Of a stretch of 13,367 nt of DNA, positions 13,267 to 13,367 are shown in pieces. The notes beneath the pieces are model-generated. The model saw only the letters and a program-made list of their open reading frames with translations, did not search any database and had not been told where the DNA came from. Origin of the DNA: Candidatus Margulisiibacteriota bacterium. GTDB taxonomy: Bacteria > Margulisbacteria > Termititenacia > Termititenacales > Termititenacaceae. Both the position numbers and the translations under genes were made by a program. The stretch is from contig JAITIE010000140.1 in the NCBI GenBank assembly GCA_031279615.1, positions 1-13,367 on the forward strand, written 5' to 3'. The stretch's first letter is position 1. Every line of letters starts with the position of its first letter.

Positions 13267-13294
13267 ATTATATTTAGTATTTTGCAGGTGTCAA
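13267..13294 (-). promoter_or_regulatory. Sigma70-type promoter of the AAA ATPase
   Basis: On the minus strand TTGACA (13294-13289), a 16-base spacer, and TATAAT (13272-13267), both hexamers perfect. The predicted start is near 13260, inside the inverted repeat, so the leader would begin with most of one arm and be about 36 bases long. Confidence 0.8.
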
Positions 13295-13307
13295 TAGAGC
13301 GCCAACG

Positions 13308-13367
13308 TTACTTTCTGGCCAGCGAGATCAGGTATTTTTTCTGTAATTTGTCCAGCAGGCGGTGCGC
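13308..13367 (-). CDS. C-terminal end of a further minus-strand gene (partial)
   Basis: The frame is open from the window edge to TAA at 13310-13308 and reads AHRLLDKLQKKYLISLARK. The helical, basic tail is protein-like, and the next element is the promoter of the downstream ATPase gene, as expected after a stop. Nineteen codons are too few to identify the protein. Confidence 0.5.
   Translation of the reverse strand, partial: AHRLLDKLQKKYLISLARK

Noticed and set aside
1-13367. CRISPR array, tRNA or rRNA genes, insertion sequence
   Set aside because: No regularly spaced repeats, no clear tRNA or rRNA sequence and no transposase or integrase frame was found by reading both strands.

Overview
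This 13.4 kb window is a bacterial chromosome segment of moderately high GC, with an AT-rich island at about 3.2-4.57 kb. Gene content is mostly housekeeping: chorismate synthesis, the HrcA/GrpE/DnaK/DnaJ heat-shock set and TsaB for tRNA t6A modification. I cannot assign the phylum from sequence alone. The compact genes, leaderless-type promoters, a GH5 lipoprotein and an AAA-DUF4143 ATPase would suit a gut or anaerobic member of a poorly sampled phylum (Margulisbacteria or Elusimicrobia type), but that is a guess.

Layout. (1) 1-3142, plus strand: a possible tail of an upstream gene, aroC, a hexapeptide-repeat acetyltransferase overlapping it by 4 bases, then hrcA (unusually short) and an HD-domain hydrolase sharing one base with it. 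(2) 3167-4575: a minus-strand GH5 glycoside hydrolase lipoprotein and a palindrome-rich AT intergenic region; this block separates hrcA from grpE. (3) 4585-9103, plus strand: grpE, a 96-base near-complete hairpin, dnaK, dnaJ and a membrane zinc peptidase. (4) 9104-10490: a minus-strand WYL-domain regulator bracketed by four copies of a 19-base operator-like dyad, two on each side and in opposite orientation. (5) 10491-13367: tsaB (minus), a predicted 2H phosphoesterase (plus), an AAA ATPase of the DUF4143 type (minus) that converges on it with a 14-base overlap, and the last 19 codons of another minus-strand gene.

Expression signals are distinctive. aroC, hrcA and tsaB each have an extended -10 element (TGC plus a TATAAT-like hexamer) ending exactly six bases before ATG and no Shine-Dalgarno sequence. 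This geometry predicts transcripts starting at the start codon. Genes inside operons (dnaK, the zinc peptidase) carry good Shine-Dalgarno sites instead. The WYL gene has a similar promoter with a dyad just upstream of its -10. The ATPase gene has a perfect TTGACA/TATAAT promoter with a 12/12 inverted repeat at its start site.

The most interesting items are the grpE-dnaK hairpin (structured RNA or small palindromic mobile element), the WYL regulator with its four dyads, the repeated leaderless promoter geometry, and the shortened HrcA with no recognisable CIRCE operator. I see no complete new multi-gene system in the window.
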